A stretch of 64,000 bases of DNA from Idiomarina ramblicola (GTDB lineage: Bacteria; Pseudomonadota; Gammaproteobacteria; Enterobacterales; Alteromonadaceae): the NCBI RefSeq assembly GCF_003987255.1, contig NZ_PIQC01000003.1, forward strand, positions 62,001 to 126,000. The letters run 5' to 3'. The notes beneath the pieces are model-generated. The model ran no database searches and was not told where the DNA came from. It saw only the letters and a list, made by a program, of their open reading frames with translations. Below, piece after piece: positions 1 to 9,520 of the stretch. Numbering within the stretch: the first letter of the stretch is position 1; each line of letters opens with the position of its first letter. Position numbers and translations under genes: made by a program.

Positions 1-179
1 GGCAAAAGCGCTTTTAGCGCTTCCAAGTTATCCCCATGGATTATCAGGTTGTTATCAAGGCTTGGCTTCTTGCCTTCCTCTGGCAGTGACTTTTCTGGAA
101 TTACTTTAATCTCACGAAATGGTACACTCAGGTGATGTGAATATACGAATTGCTTTCCCTTAAAATCCAGCGTCGGCAT
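1..179 (-). CDS. DNA adenine methyltransferase, type III Mod-like (N-terminus only)
   Basis: This is the first 59 codons of a gene that runs off the left edge of the window. The ATG is preceded by an AAGGA ribosome-binding site. The product begins MPTLDFKGKQFVYSHH and reaches IIHGDNLEALKALLP. From family knowledge, this is the N-terminal layout of type III restriction-modification Mod subunits and related site-specific adenine methyltransferases, where the GDNLEAL stretch is followed by the catalytic DPPY motif. That motif would lie outside the window. The enzyme should methylate adenine in a short recognition sequence, and a Res endonuclease partner would be expected further left. Its position beside a tRNA-like attachment site suggests island cargo. 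The exact methyltransferase subtype cannot be decided from this fragment. Confidence 0.72.
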   Translation of the reverse strand, partial: MPTLDFKGKQFVYSHHLSVPFREIKVIPEKSLPEEGKKPSLDNNLIIHGDNLEALKALL

Positions 180-594
180 GACGATTCCTTATAGCTCTAT
201 TGGCAAAGGCAGCCTGAGATAGAGGTTATCGTTTCTCGCAACCGGCTTACCAAGCTCAAATTGAACAGTATGAAGAGGTGTTTTTGTATTTATTTTGGAA
301 GATACCATACCACTTTCACCCAAAGCTAGGTAGCCTTCCTATGGACATTGTCTATAGTTCGATTTGACATCATTGTTGTAGGGAAGTGTAATCATCAAGA
401 AAAGCTGACCATCGGTTTATTCGGTTAATCTACCACTCCATCAGATCGGCCGACGCGCCAAATGCTCGATATGGTTATAAACCCTTAGCACCTAATCAAG
501 CCGGAATGTTGTAAAATAAATACTTAGTAACACGGGTTGTAACACTTATTTATTTTTTATTTATAAAACCATTATAAATCAACACGTAACATAT
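180..594. other. island end, AT-rich, no confident gene
   Basis: Apart from the doubtful 39-aa frame, I see no gene here. The last 115 bases (about 480-594) are markedly AT-rich and contain three near-identical short motifs on the plus strand: GTAACAC at 527-533, GTAACAC at 539-545 and GTAACAT at 586-592. Such arrays beside an attachment core can be integrase arm sites, but that is inference. Confidence 0.45.
189..308 (-). CDS. possible 39-aa leader protein upstream of the methyltransferase
   Basis: A short open frame (MVSSKINTKTPLHTVQ..., 39 residues, ending PLPIEL) stops 9 bases before the methyltransferase start codon, and its stop abuts that gene's ribosome-binding site. The tight spacing would suit translational coupling. 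I recognise no family, there is no strong ribosome-binding site of its own, and the region is AT-rich, so it may be a chance frame or a remnant of a longer gene. Confidence 0.28.
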   Translation of the reverse strand: MVSSKINTKTPLHTVQFELGKPVARNDNLYLRLPLPIEL

Positions 595-620
595 GCAGTT
601 CTATTCCGCCTCCGGCACCA
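595..620 (+). other. tRNA 3'-end fragment, probable attR of the island
   Basis: The sequence has the form of a tRNA T-loop (GTTCTATTC) followed by CGCCTCCGGCACCA, a tRNA acceptor 3' end with encoded CCA, most like tRNA-Leu. No tRNA body lies upstream: the preceding DNA is AT-rich and non-structural. A tRNA-type terminator follows directly. Integrases often recombine into a tRNA 3' end, leaving the intact tRNA at one side and a duplicated 3' fragment plus the original terminator at the other. The orientation here matches that, with the island to the left. The T-arm is one base short and imperfect, so the left part may derive from the element rather than the host tRNA. Confidence 0.6.
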
Positions 621-631
621 CATATTGCAAG

Positions 632-659
632 GCCCCGCTGGAAACAGCGGGGCTTTTTT
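632..659 (+). terminator. rho-independent terminator, probably of the ancestral tRNA
   Basis: A perfect 9-bp stem (GCCCCGCTG/CAGCGGGGC) with a GAAA loop is followed by six Ts on the plus strand. It follows the tRNA 3'-end fragment by 11 bases, so it probably terminated the tRNA transcript before the island separated them. Confidence 0.8.
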
Positions 660-725
660 GTTTCCCCGATTGTGCCAATTTTGTACCACTTGTCTCATCA
701 ATGTTGCTAGCAACGCGAGTCCTGC

Positions 726-2633
726 TTATATTTGTTCTAAAGATAATTGATCATTGAATTGACCAATCGCTCGCTGCCGTCCTTCGCGTTTCGCTTGATA
801 AAGGTAGTTATCCACCTGTTTTACTTCATGATGAATATCTGCACTTAACTCTACAACTTTAAACCCCATAGAGATGGTTACGCCAAGCACCTGCTGTCCA
901 ACGCTAAACGGCTGCGAGTTAACCTCAGCAATAATACGCTGTAACGCCAAGCGCGTTTCGTCAATAGAGCCATTGACAGCCAAATAGATAAGAAACTCTT
1001 CACCGCCCCAACGAATCACTTTGTCATCGTTTTTCGTCGCGTACTTCAGACGTTTCACCAGTATTTGCAGTACCTCGTCACCAACATCGTGGCCATAGGT
1101 GTCGTTCAGTGTTTTAAAGTGGTCAATATCGATAAGCCCGATAAACGCTTGTGTGCGGTCTTTTCGTAATTTTTCCTCTTCTAAAAACCGATAAAAATAC
1201 CGGCGGTTGTGGGCACCGGTTAGTGGATCATGGTGGTTTTCGTGTTCCAGGGCGGCATTGGCAGAGTCCAGCGCGCGGTTTAATCGTTTAAGTCTGAAGT
1301 GAGCGAATAAACCAATTGCTAAAATCAGTAAAGCACTGATAACAATCGCAGCAATCAACTGGGCTTGAGCTTTTTGCCGTGCTTCCATGAAAGCAATGGA
1401 TTGTTCTGCTTCAGCCAAAGCCTGTTGCTTTTGTTCAGCTTCGAGTAATGCTTCAATCGTATCGTTTTCGGAGTGACCATCTTTGCTTTCAAGTTCACGG
1501 TACAGTTCAACACTTTTCTTTAAATAGGCGTAAGCCTCCTGAGAGTAAGACTGTTCTTGCAGTAACACGGCCCAGTCCTCGTACCCTTCGGCCGTTCTTA
1601 AGTCATAACCGTTTTCCAGATACCATTGGTCCGCCTCTTTAAATAGCTTAGATGCTTTTTCGTACTGCCCCGCTTCTAGTAAAGCATACGCTCGTGACAT
1701 CTTAGCTGCGGCTACATAATATTGGCTGGCCTTGTCTTTTGCGAGGTTCAACATGTCCTCAGTGAGTGCCAGGTTCTTTTCTAACTGCCCTGTATTCGCG
1801 TATATATAATGCAAGTTACTCCAAACGATCAGCTTTAACTCATAGTCCCCTTGGCTAGACTCAAGTTTCAGCAAGTCATCGTAAAGCGCTATAGCTTCCT
1901 CATTGCGTCCTGCAAAACTTAAAATGTAACCTTTATCCAATAAGCGGTTGGAACGGTCATAGTTGGTCTCTGCAAGTTCAATCGCGCGGTCAATATTCTT
2001 CAAAGCGCTTTCAAAATCCTTCAGATCCGCCTGAAGCAACGCCCGAATGGAGTAAGTAGAACTTTGTAGATGCTGGAAGTGGTTTTCCCTGGCTATCGCT
2101 AACATAATGCGGGTTGCTTCAATACCTTGAGCAAGACGCCCTTTCCGGAGCGACTCATTTGCGTATAAAAAAGCTGATAAATATCTTAGAGGTGCAGATG
2201 ATACTTCGGACTGCATTAAATAAGCGACTAGCACGCGGTCAAAGGCTTTCCCTGATTCTCCAGCCTTACTGAATTTATCCTGCTCACACAAGTAATCGGC
2301 CAAAGTAAAATTCTTTTGTTCAACAATCGTTGCCTTCGAAGAATAGCTAGCGGATTTAATTTCAATATTATTTACGCAAGCTAAATAGTCGAGATAGGCT
2401 TTTTCACGTAGCGAGTGCGGTGCGTATTCCTGAGTGAGCGACTGGATTTTGGCGGCATACTGTTCGGCATCAGAAATGTTCTTTAACTGATTTTCTAACG
2501 CGATCTCCAAACCTGTGTAATCCCGCGCGGCGGGGTTTGGATTTTGCGCAGCCGCGGAGAACGAAACCAAAAACACGGTAAGCCAAACGAGCGGCTTAAG
2601 ACAGCGCACCGTGAAATTCTCCAAGTTGTGCAT
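726..2633 (-). CDS. membrane diguanylate cyclase with periplasmic TPR repeats
   Basis: This protein should make cyclic di-GMP from two GTP. Residues 1-29 form a signal peptide ending SAAAQ. Residues about 40-400 are helical with TPR-like pairs (for example around 205-225 and 310-335) and should lie in the periplasm. A coiled stretch leads to one membrane segment at about 426-446, and the cytoplasmic GGDEF domain spans about 465-625. The active-site loop is intact as GGEEF at 543-547, with the metal-binding IDIDHF at 501-506. No RxxD inhibitory site stands five residues before GGEEF (the residues there are KVIRW), so classical product inhibition is not evident. It is a single gene next to the tRNA-like scar and is chromosomal rather than island DNA by position. 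The sensed ligand is unknown. Confidence 0.9.
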   Translation of the reverse strand: MHNLENFTVRCLKPLVWLTVFLVSFSAAAQNPNPAARDYTGLEIALENQLKNISDAEQYAAKIQSLTQEYAPHSLREKAYLDYLACVNNIEIKSASYSSKATIVEQKNFTLADYLCEQDKFSKAGESGKAFDRVLVAYLMQSEVSSAPLRYLSAFLYANESLRKGRLAQGIEATRIMLAIARENHFQHLQSSTYSIRALLQADLKDFESALKNIDRAIELAETNYDRSNRLLDKGYILSFAGRNEEAIALYDDLLKLESSQGDYELKLIVWSNLHYIYANTGQLEKNLALTEDMLNLAKDKASQYYVAAAKMSRAYALLEAGQYEKASKLFKEADQWYLENGYDLRTAEGYEDWAVLLQEQSYSQEAYAYLKKSVELYRELESKDGHSENDTIEALLEAEQKQQALAEAEQSIAFMEARQKAQAQLIAAIVISALLILAIGLFAHFRLKRLNRALDSANAALEHENHHDPLTGAHNRRYFYRFLEEEKLRKDRTQAFIGLIDIDHFKTLNDTYGHDVGDEVLQILVKRLKYATKNDDKVIRWGGEEFLIYLAVNGSIDETRLALQRIIAEVNSQPFSVGQQVLGVTISMGFKVVELSADIHHEVKQVDNYLYQAKREGRQRAIGQFNDQLSLEQI

Positions 2634-2753
2634 AGGCCGCGCTCCGTGCTTAGAATCTGTTTTCCAGTATTTATAAAGCAGTTTGGATTGTCAATTTAAA
2701 AAAGCAGATGAAGCATGGAGCCTGACGTTTCACGTTATGCCCCATGTCGCCGA

Positions 2754-3965
2754 TTATAGAAGGTTAAACGGATCATCCACTGAGCGAGAGGGTTCGGTAA
2801 ACCACACGGGACCTTCTTCACTCATATAAAAGTGATCTTCCAAGCGCACACCAAACTTCTCCGGGTTAATCACCATAGGTTCATTACTGAAACACATTCC
2901 CGGCGCCAGCACAGTCTTATCACCGCCAACTAAGTACGGCCATTCATGCAAGTCCATGCCAATGCCGTGCCCGGTTCTGTGCGGCACACCCGGTAATTGA
3001 TAGTCTGCTTGCAAGCCCTGCTCTTTTAATTTAACGCGAACGGCGTCATCAACAAATTCGCAGGTTTTACCAATATAAGCCGCATCAAAAGCCGCTTGCT
3101 GCAAATCACGTTCGTACTGCCAGAACGTCTGTTGCTCTTCAGTTGCAGTGCCAAAGGCGTAGGTACGAGTGATATCAGAGTGATACCCATGCAACTTACA
3201 ACCGGTATCGATAAGAACCCAGTCGTCTTTTTTTAAGCGTTGCTCGTAATTAACGCCATGCGGGTAACTGGTTCCCTTGCCAAACAAAACAATACAGAAA
3301 AACGACCCGGACGCTCCCACCTTGCGATGCGCTTCATCAATAAACGCTCTGACTTCCGATGCTGTGATGCCTTCACGAAGCATAGCGCCGGTGGCTCTGT
3401 GTACTGCCATGGTCATGTCCATTGCGGCCTGAATGAGCGCCAGTTCTGCGGGCGACTTATGCATTCTGCAGGCAGCGGTAATGACTTTTGCGTCACACAT
3501 TGTTTCGGCTGGCTTACGCTCTTCCAGCTTTGCCACAACGCTGTATGGCGTGGACTCATCCAACGCCAGTTTATAGCCATTAGAAAAATGCTCTGCTAAA
3601 AACGCCAGCAACTGTTCATAGGGAGATTCATGTTCGTCCCACAAAACCGTATCCATGGGCAGTATCATTGCCTGGGTTAACGAGCCGACTTCAAACGCAG
3701 GCGCTATTAAGGTGACGTTCCCCTCAACCGGAAGAATAGCGCCAACTAAGCGCTCGCTGGGATACCACTTCAAACCGGTAAAATACTCTAAGTTAGTACC
3801 TGCGTTTAAATACATCGCACTGATGCCTTGTTCCCGCATCAGCTTCTGTGCCTTAGCAACACGCTGCTGGTATTCTTCTAAAGCAATAGGCTGAACACCT
3901 GCGGTCATATTTTCCAAAGCGCTGAGAGCTTCCTCAGCCCGCGCAACCCCTACCCCATGGGTCAT
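2754..3965 (-). CDS. M24 family metallopeptidase (Xaa-Pro aminopeptidase/dipeptidase-like)
   Basis: The C-terminal pita-bread domain carries the five metal ligands of the M24 family: two Asp in the DTGCKLHGYHSDITRTY region, His in HGIGMDLHEWPYL, Glu in NEPMV and Glu in VRLEDHF. The N-terminal half resembles a creatinase-type domain. Members remove or cleave peptides with proline in the second position, usually with Mn or Zn. I chose the ATG at 3965 (MTHGVGVARAEE), which has AGAGG seven bases upstream. In-frame starts up to 4010 exist but lack a ribosome-binding site. It lies about 50 bases behind the amidohydrolase gene on the same strand, so the two are likely co-transcribed. No signal peptide is seen, so it should be cytoplasmic. 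Confidence 0.85.
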   Translation of the reverse strand: MTHGVGVARAEEALSALENMTAGVQPIALEEYQQRVAKAQKLMREQGISAMYLNAGTNLEYFTGLKWYPSERLVGAILPVEGNVTLIAPAFEVGSLTQAMILPMDTVLWDEHESPYEQLLAFLAEHFSNGYKLALDESTPYSVVAKLEERKPAETMCDAKVITAACRMHKSPAELALIQAAMDMTMAVHRATGAMLREGITASEVRAFIDEAHRKVGASGSFFCIVLFGKGTSYPHGVNYEQRLKKDDWVLIDTGCKLHGYHSDITRTYAFGTATEEQQTFWQYERDLQQAAFDAAYIGKTCEFVDDAVRVKLKEQGLQADYQLPGVPHRTGHGIGMDLHEWPYLVGGDKTVLAPGMCFSNEPMVINPEKFGVRLEDHFYMSEEGPVWFTEPSRSVDDPFNLL

Positions 3966-4014
3966 AAACATTCCTCTTATTAATTGAGCATTCATCGGAT
4001 TTAATAGCATCAGG

Positions 4015-5607
4015 CTACATCAAATTCGTCCGAATTTCTTTCAACCGTGCAATGTAATCCTGACTAAACACATTCTCCGCACGTTTAATATAAGCCTCTA
4101 AATCAACGTACCTCAGTGCATTTTTAAAATAGAACTTATCGGCAAAAGGCTGCATTTTCTGCTTTTCAAAAATGTCCTTTATTTGCCCAAAATAGGCTTC
4201 AATGTCATTAACCATAGACACCATATGCCAGTCGCTGCCGTACATTAATTTGTCAGCCAGCTTAAAAGGCTTGTCAGTCGTGGCTTCACGCGTTAGTTCA
4301 ATTTCAAGCCGTTTGGCCAGACTCGCCTGAGCTTTCTTACTGCCGACAATTTCGTGCAGGTAAGACAAGTCACAATAAACATGTGGGTAGCGCCGACAGA
4401 GCTCAACAACTTTACGAGCGTAGTTATTCGGATCATTCCACTCCGCTTCTGTCTCTGCCAGCCAACCTTTAACCCAGCGCCCGTTCATTTTTCGCTTTCC
4501 GCCACCGGCATGGCCAAAGCAGAGTCTCATTGTTTTCCTTTGCTCTGTTTTTGTCAGCGCCTGCTCCCAGTAATCCGGGTCTGAATTTAATCCTGAACCT
4601 TTATAGGCCTGAAAGCCTTCCGGCGTGCAGTGAGTGAAAACCGGAATGGAATGCTCCACACAAAAATCCAGAAAGTAATCAACAACCCGTTCAACCGGAG
4701 GTTCATTACCCGCCGGCTTGTAACCCATAGGAGGATAAAACTTGAATCCCGCTTTGCCGTGCTCTAACGAGCGCTCTATGGCATCTCGAAGCACGCGATC
4801 AGTGGCAGACTGAGAAACAAACCGCAGAGGATCAAAGGCGGAGAACCCCAGCACGATTCCTTCTGAATAATTCTCCAACGCCGTCATGCGCTCTAACTGC
4901 TGATCATAAAACTCATACTTGGGGTTATCATCAAACGGATGGGCCATATCCATCATGTAATGAAAAAGCACATAATTTTCCGCAAAGTTGCCGTAATAGC
5001 CTTTTAACCGCTTAAGTATGCCGACTTCACTGCGCAGCATATTTAAAACAAAATCTATTTTGTCCGCGGCGTCTTCTAAAAATTCCAATGACCTGCGCAG
5101 CATTCGCTCAATCATTTTGTGAATGCCGGAGAACCAACCCGATAGCTTATCCTGAACCTGCATTTCTGCCTTGAAAGTCAATTTTGTTTCTATGTAATCT
5201 AACTCCAGTTCCCGGGCCGATTCACTGTCACCGTAATACTGATGTATTTCTCTCAGAACCGAATACAACTCACTATTAATGAATTTCTCCTGGTAAGCTT
5301 TCGCTAACTCCGGATTGCTACTGCTCTCTTCCCTTAACTCTCCCGGTAAGTAATGCTCTATTTCAACACAAACCAGATGGGCAAACTCGTTGCAGATTTT
5401 TTCTGTGGCTCCTGTTTTCGTTGCAACTGAAAATGACTCTAGCCGCTCTTTTAAGGTAGAACTGGCCGTTAGTGCATACGCCAGTTTACTAATTAACTTT
5501 GCCGGTAATTTCCAAATACCCCAACTCTCCAGAATGCCCTGCAAAGGCACATAACGAGCGTTGAAAAGGTGGGTATGGGCATCAACAACAAAAGGGAGTT
5601 TATTCAT
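4015..5607 (-). CDS. amidohydrolase-family metal-dependent hydrolase (TIM barrel)
   Basis: The protein begins with the HxH metal site at H11 and H13 (VVDAHTHLF). Further ligands are H326 (FTHCTPEG), H366 (CFGHAGGG) and D459 (YGSDWH), the layout of amidohydrolase_2/COG2159 hydrolases. Residues about 60-245, between strand 1 and the rest of the barrel, form a long helical insertion, making the protein longer (530 aa) than the usual 300-350. The substrate is unknown. It probably forms a two-gene unit with the M24 peptidase downstream. The long insert and lack of a signal peptide suggest a cytoplasmic enzyme with an extra cap or oligomerisation module. Confidence 0.8.
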   Translation of the reverse strand: MNKLPFVVDAHTHLFNARYVPLQGILESWGIWKLPAKLISKLAYALTASSTLKERLESFSVATKTGATEKICNEFAHLVCVEIEHYLPGELREESSSNPELAKAYQEKFINSELYSVLREIHQYYGDSESARELELDYIETKLTFKAEMQVQDKLSGWFSGIHKMIERMLRRSLEFLEDAADKIDFVLNMLRSEVGILKRLKGYYGNFAENYVLFHYMMDMAHPFDDNPKYEFYDQQLERMTALENYSEGIVLGFSAFDPLRFVSQSATDRVLRDAIERSLEHGKAGFKFYPPMGYKPAGNEPPVERVVDYFLDFCVEHSIPVFTHCTPEGFQAYKGSGLNSDPDYWEQALTKTEQRKTMRLCFGHAGGGKRKMNGRWVKGWLAETEAEWNDPNNYARKVVELCRRYPHVYCDLSYLHEIVGSKKAQASLAKRLEIELTREATTDKPFKLADKLMYGSDWHMVSMVNDIEAYFGQIKDIFEKQKMQPFADKFYFKNALRYVDLEAYIKRAENVFSQDYIARLKEIRTNLM

Positions 5608-5837
5608 GGTCGTATCCGTCTGAAATAACTTGGTTTTCTTGGGTTTTAGTTAAGTTAATAACTCACAGAAGATCAACTGATCCGGTATGAATTGGTCGTT
5701 TTTCCCAATATTTAGTGACAGGCACAAAGATTAATTTTCACAGAAATTATAACCTATTGATTTTTATATTAATTATTTCTGGCCTAAGAATTGCTTTGTT
5801 GTCCATAATAAGAAGATAAGAACAACAAGGAACCATC

Positions 5838-6488
5838 ATGAGTGTAAAGTTTGAAGATCGCCCAATAGAAAAAGTCCGCGAAGAAACCATCGACCAGTTG
5901 GTTATGAATTACAGCCACGGTGAGCTATCGGCAGAAGCCTTTGAACGCCGTCTTGATCAAGCCATGGATGCAACCGCACATAGCCAGCTTGCTGAGTTGG
6001 TAGAGGATCTGGAGCTTAAACCTGACACCTCATACGACAGCATGAAAGAACAGCAGTTCTCGCCACATTACGGCGAGGGGCGTGTCCAACCAACGGAAAA
6101 TGTCGTATCCATTCTGTCCTCCAACGAACGTTGCGGTGTATGGACAGTACCGCGTGAAATCACTATCTATTCTCTGTTAGGCTCCGTCGATCTCGACTTT
6201 ACCGATGCCATATTCCAACACCCTGACGTTACTATAAAAATTATAGGCGGCCTTTCCAGTCTTGAAATTTTCGTACCTGAAGAAATCACCATTAGCACCA
6301 ATGTCTTTAGCATTCTTGGTTCCACCGAGAATAAAGCCCCGTCTATGGGCAACTTAAAGCAAGCGCCGCATATACGAATTGAGGGTTTCCAGGTATTGGG
6401 TTCGGTTGAGGTGAAAGTGAAACGCACCATAAAAGAGAAGTTTGTCGCCTTTGCAAACAGCTTAAAAGGCACCTTTCAATCTCGCTAA
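5838..6488 (+). CDS. DUF1707/LiaF-like envelope-stress protein
   Basis: Residues about 5-55 (RPIEKVREETIDQL, then HGELSAEAFERRLDQA) match the DUF1707-type short helical domain, which usually includes a GxLs..Ef..Rl pattern. Residues about 90-190 form repeated beta strands with SILGS/YSLLGSVDLDF repeats typical of the LiaF C-terminal domain, linked in Gram-positives to cell-envelope antibiotic response. No membrane segment is visible, unlike true LiaF. The start has AAGGA upstream. It stands alone, divergent from the amidohydrolase operon across a 230-bp AT-rich gap. Its function in this organism is unknown. Confidence 0.72.
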   Translation: MSVKFEDRPIEKVREETIDQLVMNYSHGELSAEAFERRLDQAMDATAHSQLAELVEDLELKPDTSYDSMKEQQFSPHYGEGRVQPTENVVSILSSNERCGVWTVPREITIYSLLGSVDLDFTDAIFQHPDVTIKIIGGLSSLEIFVPEEITISTNVFSILGSTENKAPSMGNLKQAPHIRIEGFQVLGSVEVKVKRTIKEKFVAFANSLKGTFQSR

Positions 6489-6537
6489 AGTCGGAGTAAA
6501 TTGAAGCTAACACTCAATTTAAAAGGGAGTTAGCTTT

Positions 6538-7155
6538 ATGAAACTTTATGAAATGGCAAAAGCGCCCAACCCGCGGCGGGTACGGATGTTTCTCGCGGAA
6601 AAAGGGCTCCTGAATAAGGTCGACTGTATTGAAATTGATCTGTCTAAAGGCGAGAACCTAACGCCGGAGTTTGAGCAAAAGAACCCAATGAAAAAAGTGC
6701 CGGTACTGGAGCTCGACAACGGCACCTGCATTGGCGAAACCATGGCAATTTGTCGCTATTTTGAGAGTGCCTTCCCAAATTCTGAAGTTTTATTAGGCAA
6801 TACCGCCGAAGAGCAGGCTATTATCGAACAGTGGAACCGCTGGGTAGACTTTTATTTATTTTTTCCGATTGGCATGTGTTTTCAGCACACCACCGACTAC
6901 TTCAAACATCGCATGACACCCATTAAAGAGTGGGGTGATGTTAATCATGCCGCAGTTCTGACCTTCTTAGATTTTCTGGATAAGCACTTAGCCGAGCATC
7001 AGTTCATTGCGCTGGAACGTTTTACCATTGCTGACATTAACGCCTTTTGCACGGTCGACTTTGCCAAGGTGATTCAGCTGCGTGTCGATGAACGCTGGCC
7101 TAATCTAAAAGCCTGGTACGAGCGTATGAAAGAGCGCGACTCATCAAAGGTTTAA
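6538..7155 (+). CDS. glutathione S-transferase family protein
   Basis: An N-terminal thioredoxin-like domain (about 1-78, with KKVPVLEL and the glutathione gamma-glutamyl contact ETMAICRYF) is followed by the all-helical C-terminal domain with FTIADINAF. At 205 aa it is normal for a soluble bacterial GST that conjugates or reduces with glutathione. It has a good AGGGAG ribosome-binding site and is followed after 9 bases by a second GST gene, so they form an operon. The two are not close duplicates, so the pair probably covers different substrates. Confidence 0.88.
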   Translation: MKLYEMAKAPNPRRVRMFLAEKGLLNKVDCIEIDLSKGENLTPEFEQKNPMKKVPVLELDNGTCIGETMAICRYFESAFPNSEVLLGNTAEEQAIIEQWNRWVDFYLFFPIGMCFQHTTDYFKHRMTPIKEWGDVNHAAVLTFLDFLDKHLAEHQFIALERFTIADINAFCTVDFAKVIQLRVDERWPNLKAWYERMKERDSSKV

Positions 7156-7164
7156 GGGATACAC

Positions 7165-7830
7165 ATGATTGAACTCTACACATCAGCAACCCCCAATGGT
7201 TATAAAGCCACGGTCACACTAGAAGAAATGGGGCTGGACTATAATCTTCATCATGTTCAGTTGCAGGACGACGAGCAAAAACGCCCGGAGTTTCTGAAAA
7301 TGAACCCTAACGGTCGCATTCCGGTAATTGTCGATAAAAACAACGATGATTTCGCGGTGTTTGAGTCCGGTGCTATTATGCTGTACCTGGCGGAAACCTA
7401 CGACAAACTCAACCCTAAAGACCCGAAAGAACGGTCACGTATGATTCAGTGGTTGATGTTTCAGATGGGAGGCATCGGCCCCATGATGGGACAAGCCAAT
7501 GTCTTCTATCGTTATTTTCCGGAGAAACTGCCCTCAGCCATTGAGCGCTATCAGAATGAAAGCCGGCGGCTATTTGAAGTGCTGAACACACGTTTAGGCG
7601 AGTCTGAATACTTAGCGGGTGACAACTTCTCGTTAGCGGATATTGCCAACTGGTGCTGGGTTCGTACCCACGACTGGTCCGGTGTCAGCCTTGACGGCCT
7701 GGAAAACCTAAAGCGATGGATGAACACCATTAGCGAGCGTCCTGCCTGCCAACGTGGCGTAACAAAGCCAGAGCGTATGGGCGACCCTGACGAACTGGTC
7801 AAGAGCGCCCAGAAAATGGTGCAGCGTTAA
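7165..7830 (+). CDS. glutathione S-transferase family protein (YfcG/Ure2p-like)
   Basis: The start [20 protein letters not shown] with SATPNGYK in the active-site position and [21 protein letters not shown] and the C-terminal FSLADIANW are typical of the Nu-class YfcG/YghU-like group. Those enzymes often act as disulfide-bond reductases with glutathione. The gene follows the first GST by 9 bases and its end overlaps the convergent ybiT-like gene by 4 bases. The exact substrate cannot be read from sequence. Confidence 0.87.
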   Translation: MIELYTSATPNGYKATVTLEEMGLDYNLHHVQLQDDEQKRPEFLKMNPNGRIPVIVDKNNDDFAVFESGAIMLYLAETYDKLNPKDPKERSRMIQWLMFQMGGIGPMMGQANVFYRYFPEKLPSAIERYQNESRRLFEVLNTRLGESEYLAGDNFSLADIANWCWVRTHDWSGVSLDGLENLKRWMNTISERPACQRGVTKPERMGDPDELVKSAQKMVQR

Positions 7831-9419
7831 GCGGCAGCCAACTGCGCCAGGTACTCATCGTAACTGCCGGCAAAGTCGCGTAAGCCTTTGTCGGTTATTT
7901 CGATAATACGAGTAGCCAGTGACGACACAAATTCGCGGTCATGGCTGACAAACAGCAAAGTACCCTCGAACTGCTCCAGCGCCAGGTTGAGCGACTCTAT
8001 CGATTCCATATCCAAATGGTTCGTCGGCTCGTCCATCACCAGAATGTTCGGGCGCTGCAAAATCAGTTTACCGAAAATCATCCGCCCTTTTTCACCACCG
8101 GATAAAATCGATACCGGCTTTTGGATATCGTCTGAGGAAAACAACATACGACCCAGTACACCACGAATAGCCTGCTCGTCGTCGCCCGGCTTCTTCCACT
8201 GATACATCCACTCGTACACGGTCATTTCCTGCTTAAACCAGTGGGCATGGTCCTGCGCGTAGTAGCCTATCGCCGCATTTTCGGACCACTTGATGCTGCC
8301 TGAGTCCGGCGTATATTCGCCCATCAGGCATTTCAGCAACGTCGTTTTACCAATACCGTTGGCACCGATAATGGCGACTTTTTCGCCCACTTCAACCGAG
8401 GTACTCAGACCTTTTAATACCGCTTCGTCTTCGAAGCTCTTACGTACGTTTTCGGTTTCAAGCGCTAATCGGTAAAGTTTCTTTTCCTGAGTAAAGCGGA
8501 TGTACGGATTCACCCGGCTGGACGCTTTCACTTCGTCCAGCTGAATTTTTTCCATTTGGCGCTGACGTGAGGTTGCCTGCTTGGCTTTCGACGCATTCGC
8601 AGAGAAACGACTGACAAAGCTTTGCAGCTCCGCTATTTTCTCTTTCTTCTTGGCGTTATCGCTCATCAGCTGTTCACGCGCCTGAGTGGCGGCAAACATG
8701 TATTCGTCGTAATTGCCCGGATACACGCGCAACTCACCGTAATCAATATCGGCCATATGCGTACAAACCGTATTCAGAAAGTGACGGTCGTGCGAAATGA
8801 TGATCATAGTGCTTTGCTTTTCCGCCAACACGTCCTCTAACCAACGAATGGTATTAATGTCCAGGTTGTTGGTCGGTTCGTCCAGCAGCATAATATCCGG
8901 CTCAGAAAACAGAACCTGCGCCAGTAACACCCGAATTTTTACCCCCGGAGCCAGCGCCGACATCAAACCAAAGTGCTGCTCTACCGGTATACCCAGCCCC
9001 AGCAACAATTCGCCTGCACGGGACTCGGCTGTATAACCGTCCATTTCGGCAAATTCGGTTTCCAAATCGGCAACACGCATGCCGTCTTCTTCACTCATTT
9101 CGCCACTGCTATAAATGCGGTCACGCTCTTCCTTTACCGCCCACAGCTCCTCGTGACCCATAATAACGGCATCAACCACACTGTAGTCTTCGTAAGCAAA
9201 TTGATCCTGACGCAACTTACCGATGCGAATATTAGGTTCCAGCGACACATTGCCAGAAGAAGGCTCCTGCTCACCACTTAATATACGCATAAAGGTCGAC
9301 TTACCGCAGCCATTAGCGCCTATCAGGCCATAGCGGTTACCGTTGCCGAATTTAACAGAAATATTTTCAAAAAGAGGCTTTGCACCAAATTGCATGGTGA
9401 TATTTGCAGCAGAAATCAC
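7827..9419 (-). CDS. ybiT: ABC-F ATPase YbiT
   Basis: This is a cytoplasmic ABC-F protein with two nucleotide-binding domains and no membrane part, a class that acts on the ribosome. Walker A sites are GANGCGKST and GANGIGKTT. Walker B regions are [10 protein letters not shown] and [10 protein letters not shown]. The linker with [15 protein letters not shown] between them is as in YbiT. The second domain has a normal LSGGEKGR signature, but the first has [10 protein letters not shown] instead of LSGGE, a known trait of YbiT. The start is a GTG at 9419: the product [11 protein letters not shown] aligns from there with the family's start. The gene is single, convergent with the GST operon. Confidence 0.92.
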   Translation of the reverse strand: MISAANITMQFGAKPLFENISVKFGNGNRYGLIGANGCGKSTFMRILSGEQEPSSGNVSLEPNIRIGKLRQDQFAYEDYSVVDAVIMGHEELWAVKEERDRIYSSGEMSEEDGMRVADLETEFAEMDGYTAESRAGELLLGLGIPVEQHFGLMSALAPGVKIRVLLAQVLFSEPDIMLLDEPTNNLDINTIRWLEDVLAEKQSTMIIISHDRHFLNTVCTHMADIDYGELRVYPGNYDEYMFAATQAREQLMSDNAKKKEKIAELQSFVSRFSANASKAKQATSRQRQMEKIQLDEVKASSRVNPYIRFTQEKKLYRLALETENVRKSFEDEAVLKGLSTSVEVGEKVAIIGANGIGKTTLLKCLMGEYTPDSGSIKWSENAAIGYYAQDHAHWFKQEMTVYEWMYQWKKPGDDEQAIRGVLGRMLFSSDDIQKPVSILSGGEKGRMIFGKLILQRPNILVMDEPTNHLDMESIESLNLALEQFEGTLLFVSHDREFVSSLATRIIEITDKGLRDFAGSYDEYLAQLAAA

Positions 9420-9520
9420 GTATTCAACATCCAGGATAATAGGGTAAAAATTGAGCGCGCAATGTACGTGTTTTTCGCGTAAATTACAAAGAAAGATTCA
9501 TTCTAATAGGTAAATAGATT

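Noticed and set aside
2718-2736. GAGCCTGACGTTTCACGTT downstream of the M24 peptidase resembles a repeat arm
   Set aside because: The hairpin is broken and the second arm is absent, so it is at best a decayed remnant and is not counted as a copy.
8935-8965. Missing LSGGE signature in the first ATPase domain of YbiT as a sign of inactivation
   Set aside because: The substitution APGxKxRVLLAQ is normal for YbiT in other gammaproteobacteria, as far as I recall the family.
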